Assembly: GCF_026151205.1 (NCBI RefSeq)
Contig: NC_087079.1
Coordinates: 7,492,635 to 7,556,634, forward strand
Direction: 5' to 3'
DNA length: 64,000 bases
DNA from: Bolinopsis microptera
Taxonomy: Eukaryota; Ctenophora; Tentaculata; Lobata; Bolinopsidae
A model generated the notes under the pieces. It was not told where the DNA came from. It did no database searches and saw only the letters and a program-made list of their open reading frames with translations. A program made the position numbers and the translations under genes. Shown in pieces: positions 62,601-64,000 of the stretch; the first letter of the stretch is position 1; each line of letters begins with the position of its first letter.

Positions 62601-63320
62601 GTTTCACATGAAGTATAAAAAGTATAAAAAGAAGATCAAAACATAAATATAAAACTTCGGACAGCAAATTTACCGTACGAATCAAACAATTTGTATCAAT
62701 AACAGTAAACAGTATCAATACTTCAATACAAGCCGGGAGATAAATATGACACCTTTATTTTGTTAGAGATATTTTGTTACCATAGTAACCGACGGGAGGA
62801 AATTAAAATGTTATCTCAGTGGAAGCATGATCTCACTGAAGCGTGCTGGAAGAATCCCGTCATCCCAAACAAATACCTCAGAGCTTGAAAAACGGTTCTT
62901 TTTCCAAATTCCAGCTTAATTCAGAGTTTCAATCTTGTTAAGGTTTGGATGATAACCGGCCGTGTGGCTAATCAGATCATAACGTCTAAGATAAGGATGT
63001 GAAGTATTGCCATTTATTGGGTTTATGAGTAGATACGATAATGATAACGTGTACCGTGTACGAAATGGTGCCGGACGTTATTTGTTAAAGTGGGAATTTT
63101 AAATGTTTAAAAAGTATTATAGGGTGTGCGGGGAGATCTGAGAAAGTTAGTAAAATCAGTCGGATTGAAGGGAAGGGTGCAAGGATCATCTCACGAGATC
63201 AGTACTATGTAGTACAAAAGTTTCCTTTTTTAGATTGAACTGAAGTTGTCAATTCATTTCTGGAAAACTTTTCTTTTACGCCAACTCACCCAAATCCTCT
63301 CGAGCACTTCTCCATGGCAT
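49031..63320 (-). CDS. Ankyrin-repeat protein kinase, MAP3K19/YSK4-like
   Basis: Hand-built model. Coding exons: 63320-63290, 61504-61408, 61253-61208, 61029-60910, 57326-57132, 56967-56871, 56715-56649, 56425-56307, 56120-55981, 55663-55534, 55343-55160, 54979-54863, 54659-54495, 54348-54203, 53557-53372, 53092-52964, 52710-52401, 52200-51639, 51426-51295, 51157-50782, 50657-50542, 50339-50168, 49904-49544, 49423-49289, 49112-49031. Total 4215 nt = 1404 codons plus stop, with every junction in phase. About residues 40-350 are ankyrin-like; 350-1110 is Ser/Pro/Lys-rich and probably disordered; 1125-1395 is the kinase. The kinase would phosphorylate MAP2Ks or similar, with ankyrin repeats as docking sites (inferred). 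First exon (MPWRSAREDLG, 31 nt coding) and the weak acceptor at 49423 are the least certain. Two separate genes remain possible. Confidence 0.72.
50340..50430. repeat. CACGTG-containing 49-bp repeat, two copies
   Basis: GTTATGATyGAGTCACGTGG occurs twice, with GATATGACCACGTGG-like sequence between. It directly abuts the acceptor of the kinase exon ending at 50339. Confidence 0.75.
50782..55343 (-). CDS. Low-complexity middle exons of the kinase gene
   Basis: Ten exons of hydrophilic sequence: a Pro run (LEPPPPPPPEPKEKMD, 55343-55160), YRNKYDYDVNKRVPRLVEGK, TRPPIPKHTCGFVKPDRN, HLKHVLRNILAASKG, EMGFVDFLLQDDDPDKVSE, a Ser/Pro-rich exon (52710-52401), an acidic exon (52200-51639, SDSGSETEVEEDENVKSG), then KRERRATRSAKSG. 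No domain recognised. RRGSITKERRSSITR (52440-52480 region) has repeated basophilic phospho-site motifs. The exon 55343 donor is CGA/GTCAGT (55160/55159); reading past it gives a stop after three codons. Confidence 0.75.
53105..53370. repeat. 13-bp CTAATAATACCCC tandem repeat at an exon donor
   Basis: About 20 imperfect copies filling the intron from the donor of exon 53557-53372 to within about 15 bp of the next acceptor. The array makes up nearly the whole 279-bp intron. Confidence 0.92.
54990..55030. repeat. Two copies of the 21-bp X-box-like unit in the kinase gene
   Basis: GTTACCATGACAAC appears twice, 21 bp apart, just upstream of the acceptor at 54980/54979. Same unit as the ABCB arrays 35 kb away. 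Confidence 0.9.
55534..61504 (-). CDS. Ankyrin-repeat exons of the kinase gene
   Basis: Nine exons carry ankyrin consensus pieces: NGDTALLLAAKGNNSK (61029-60910), VVEALVERGADVTLLNEDGK (57326-57132), EGLTPLLVVTRD (56967-56871), DMEGHTALHFATRISAQKLC (56425-56307), NLAPLHTATNNDNVAVVAAL and GGATPLHIG (56120-55981), GGDVNALDSAGMTPLCVARS (55663-55534). The leading exons (61504-61408, 61253-61208) contain ELDNVFLAAAK. About seven repeats, predicted protein-binding solenoid. The intron at 60909-57327 is filled by the 58-bp array, whose unit includes the acceptor of the exon at 57326. Confidence 0.85.
55661..55865. repeat. 40-bp tandem repeat (5 copies) containing an ankyrin-exon acceptor
   Basis: The unit includes, on the coding strand, GTGTCTCCCAG/GCT, the acceptor context of exon 55663-55534 (CCCCCAG/GCTCAG). 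The array begins at that acceptor and extends into the intron. Confidence 0.9.
57320..58044. repeat. 58-bp minisatellite, left block (about 12 copies)
   Basis: Each unit carries, on the coding strand, GTGTGTATCCAG/GTGGTAGAAG, identical to the acceptor and first ten bases of the ankyrin exon 57326-57132. Interrupted at 58044 by a hAT-like element. Confidence 0.95.
58045..59104. mobile_element. hAT-like non-autonomous element (1060 bp) inside the 58-bp array
   Basis: Ends CAGAGGCACATATTAGGTG and CACCTAATATGTGCCCATG are inverted repeats. An 8-bp duplication AACTGGAT flanks the element (58037-58044, 59105-59112). Subterminal regions are rich in TGCGG motifs. The centre (about 58625-58890) is a tandem repeat of CACGGTCCCGAAAGGGCCTG. 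No transposase ORF. Internal ORFs are repeat artefacts. Confidence 0.9.
59105..60836. repeat. 58-bp minisatellite, right block (about 30 copies)
   Basis: Continuation of the array, about 42 copies in all. Marker variants recur at 986 bp (17 units; ACACGCATTA at 59462 and 60448) and at 2170 bp (TTCTTCTACC at 57911 and 60081), which is 19 units once the 1068 bp of hAT insertion is removed. The array therefore grew by block duplication before the hAT insertion. Confidence 0.95.
62100..62375. promoter_or_regulatory. Cluster of CACGTG E-boxes in intron 1 of the ankyrin-kinase gene
   Basis: About seven CACGTG hexamers in 270 bp, two within TCACGTGAC or CCACGTGAC and three within GCACGTG. An isolated X-box-like GTTACCATAGTAAC lies 400 bp further at 62778. 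Consensus for bHLH (USF/MITF type) and RFX factors, respectively. Regulatory use is inference; part of the cluster is a 20-bp tandem repeat (GCACGTGCTGTGTGGAAATA). Confidence 0.45.
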
Positions 63321-64000
63321 CTCTGTAAAAATCCCCATCCTTTCTCAAATCAACCGAAATCTTTTATCACTACAAAAACTTGGCTTTACAAAATATTCGC
63401 CACCAGTTGAAAATACAACTCCAAACTAAAATCCAACTCACAACATCAAATCCAACTCACGCCAACAAATCCAACTCACAATAACAAGACCAACTCACAT
63501 AATCCTGGGAACAGTGACGTCAGCATTTAATCCCGTGTCACTATTCATAGTCCATGTTACAGTCCATTCATTGGCCCATAGCGATCACAACCTGTATGTT
63601 GTTAACAACTTACCAAACGTGTTTTGATTGGTCAGTGAGCTGCTGTTCTCATCTGTGATTGGACGGTGTGCGGTTAAACCCTATTCCCATTGGATAATGT
63701 ACCTGTTCGCCCCCAGATTACAGGTGGCCCAGTAACCAGGTTATAATAGTGATTTGGGTGAGATTTGCTAATCCTGACGTTACTATCATTAGATCTAGTG
63801 AGCAGGTATTCAATTGAATATGACTTCATGACTTGTTCCGGCCAAATGCTGCCTATATTTGCAATAAAATTCTAAAACACACGAGTTTAAGTTAACCCAG
63901 TATCTCCCCTGGCCCGCTTCTGACAGTACACACTTCTGACAGTAATTTATCATGATATTATCTCGCAGTACCTAGTACAACAGTATACACGCATTACCTA
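63321..64000. other. Presumed upstream region of the ankyrin-kinase gene
   Basis: No coding exon recognised. Contains short CCAACTCACA-type repeats (63420-63500) and a TGACGTCA-like GTGACGTCAGC at 63514. Further 5' UTR exons may lie here or beyond the window. Confidence 0.4.

Overview
This is a metazoan nuclear DNA window. Genes are split by GT-AG introns, base composition is AT-rich, tandem repeats are abundant, and the transposons are of animal type (hAT-like, Penelope-like, an R2-like non-LTR element, foldback elements). The extracellular domains carried on phase-1 exons fit an invertebrate. A cnidarian or other early-branching or marine invertebrate is my guess, but nothing here fixes the species.

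All three recognisable host genes are on the minus strand. (1) 35-22322: an ABCB full transporter (P-glycoprotein/MDR type). 25 coding exons encode TMD1, NBD1, the linker and TMD2; NBD2 lies beyond the left edge. (2) 31386-42341: a ten-exon adhesion GPCR of 1242 codons, with signal peptide, unnamed N-terminal ectodomain modules, sushi, Cys-rich, hormone-receptor-like, GAIN/GPS and 7TM regions. (3) 49031-63320: a 1404-codon protein of about 25 exons, with N-terminal ankyrin repeats, a long disordered middle and a C-terminal kinase domain closest to MAP3K19/YSK4. Genes 2 and 3 were rebuilt by hand from splice sites, and both close on exact multiples of three.

Region by region. 1-8.4 kb: TMD2 exons, linker, end of NBD1 and a 3.35-kb array of 50 x 67 bp that copies the 3' end of exon 14 with its splice donor. 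8.4-16.2 kb: one 7.9-kb intron holding an R2-like retrotransposon (ORF 10662-13928, plus strand) set inside a 26-bp minisatellite. 16.2-22.3 kb: NBD1 and TMD1 exons among 21-bp minisatellites built on an X-box-like palindrome. 22.3-31.3 kb: gene-free transposon debris (a TA-flanked inverted-repeat element, an endonuclease-like relic, MITEs, a Penelope-like relic, a 1.4-kb foldback with TTAA flanks). 31.4-42.3 kb: the GPCR, with a second foldback carrying a nested element in one intron. 42.4-49.0 kb: a second gene-free transposon graveyard. 49.0-63.3 kb: the ankyrin-kinase gene, with a 42-copy 58-bp array interrupted by a hAT-like element. 63.3-64 kb: no gene seen.

The main unexpected theme is that minisatellites repeatedly start at, or contain, exon edges. 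At least six arrays in two unrelated genes carry copies of a genuine splice donor or acceptor, in one case a whole 51-nt in-frame coding segment repeated 50 times.
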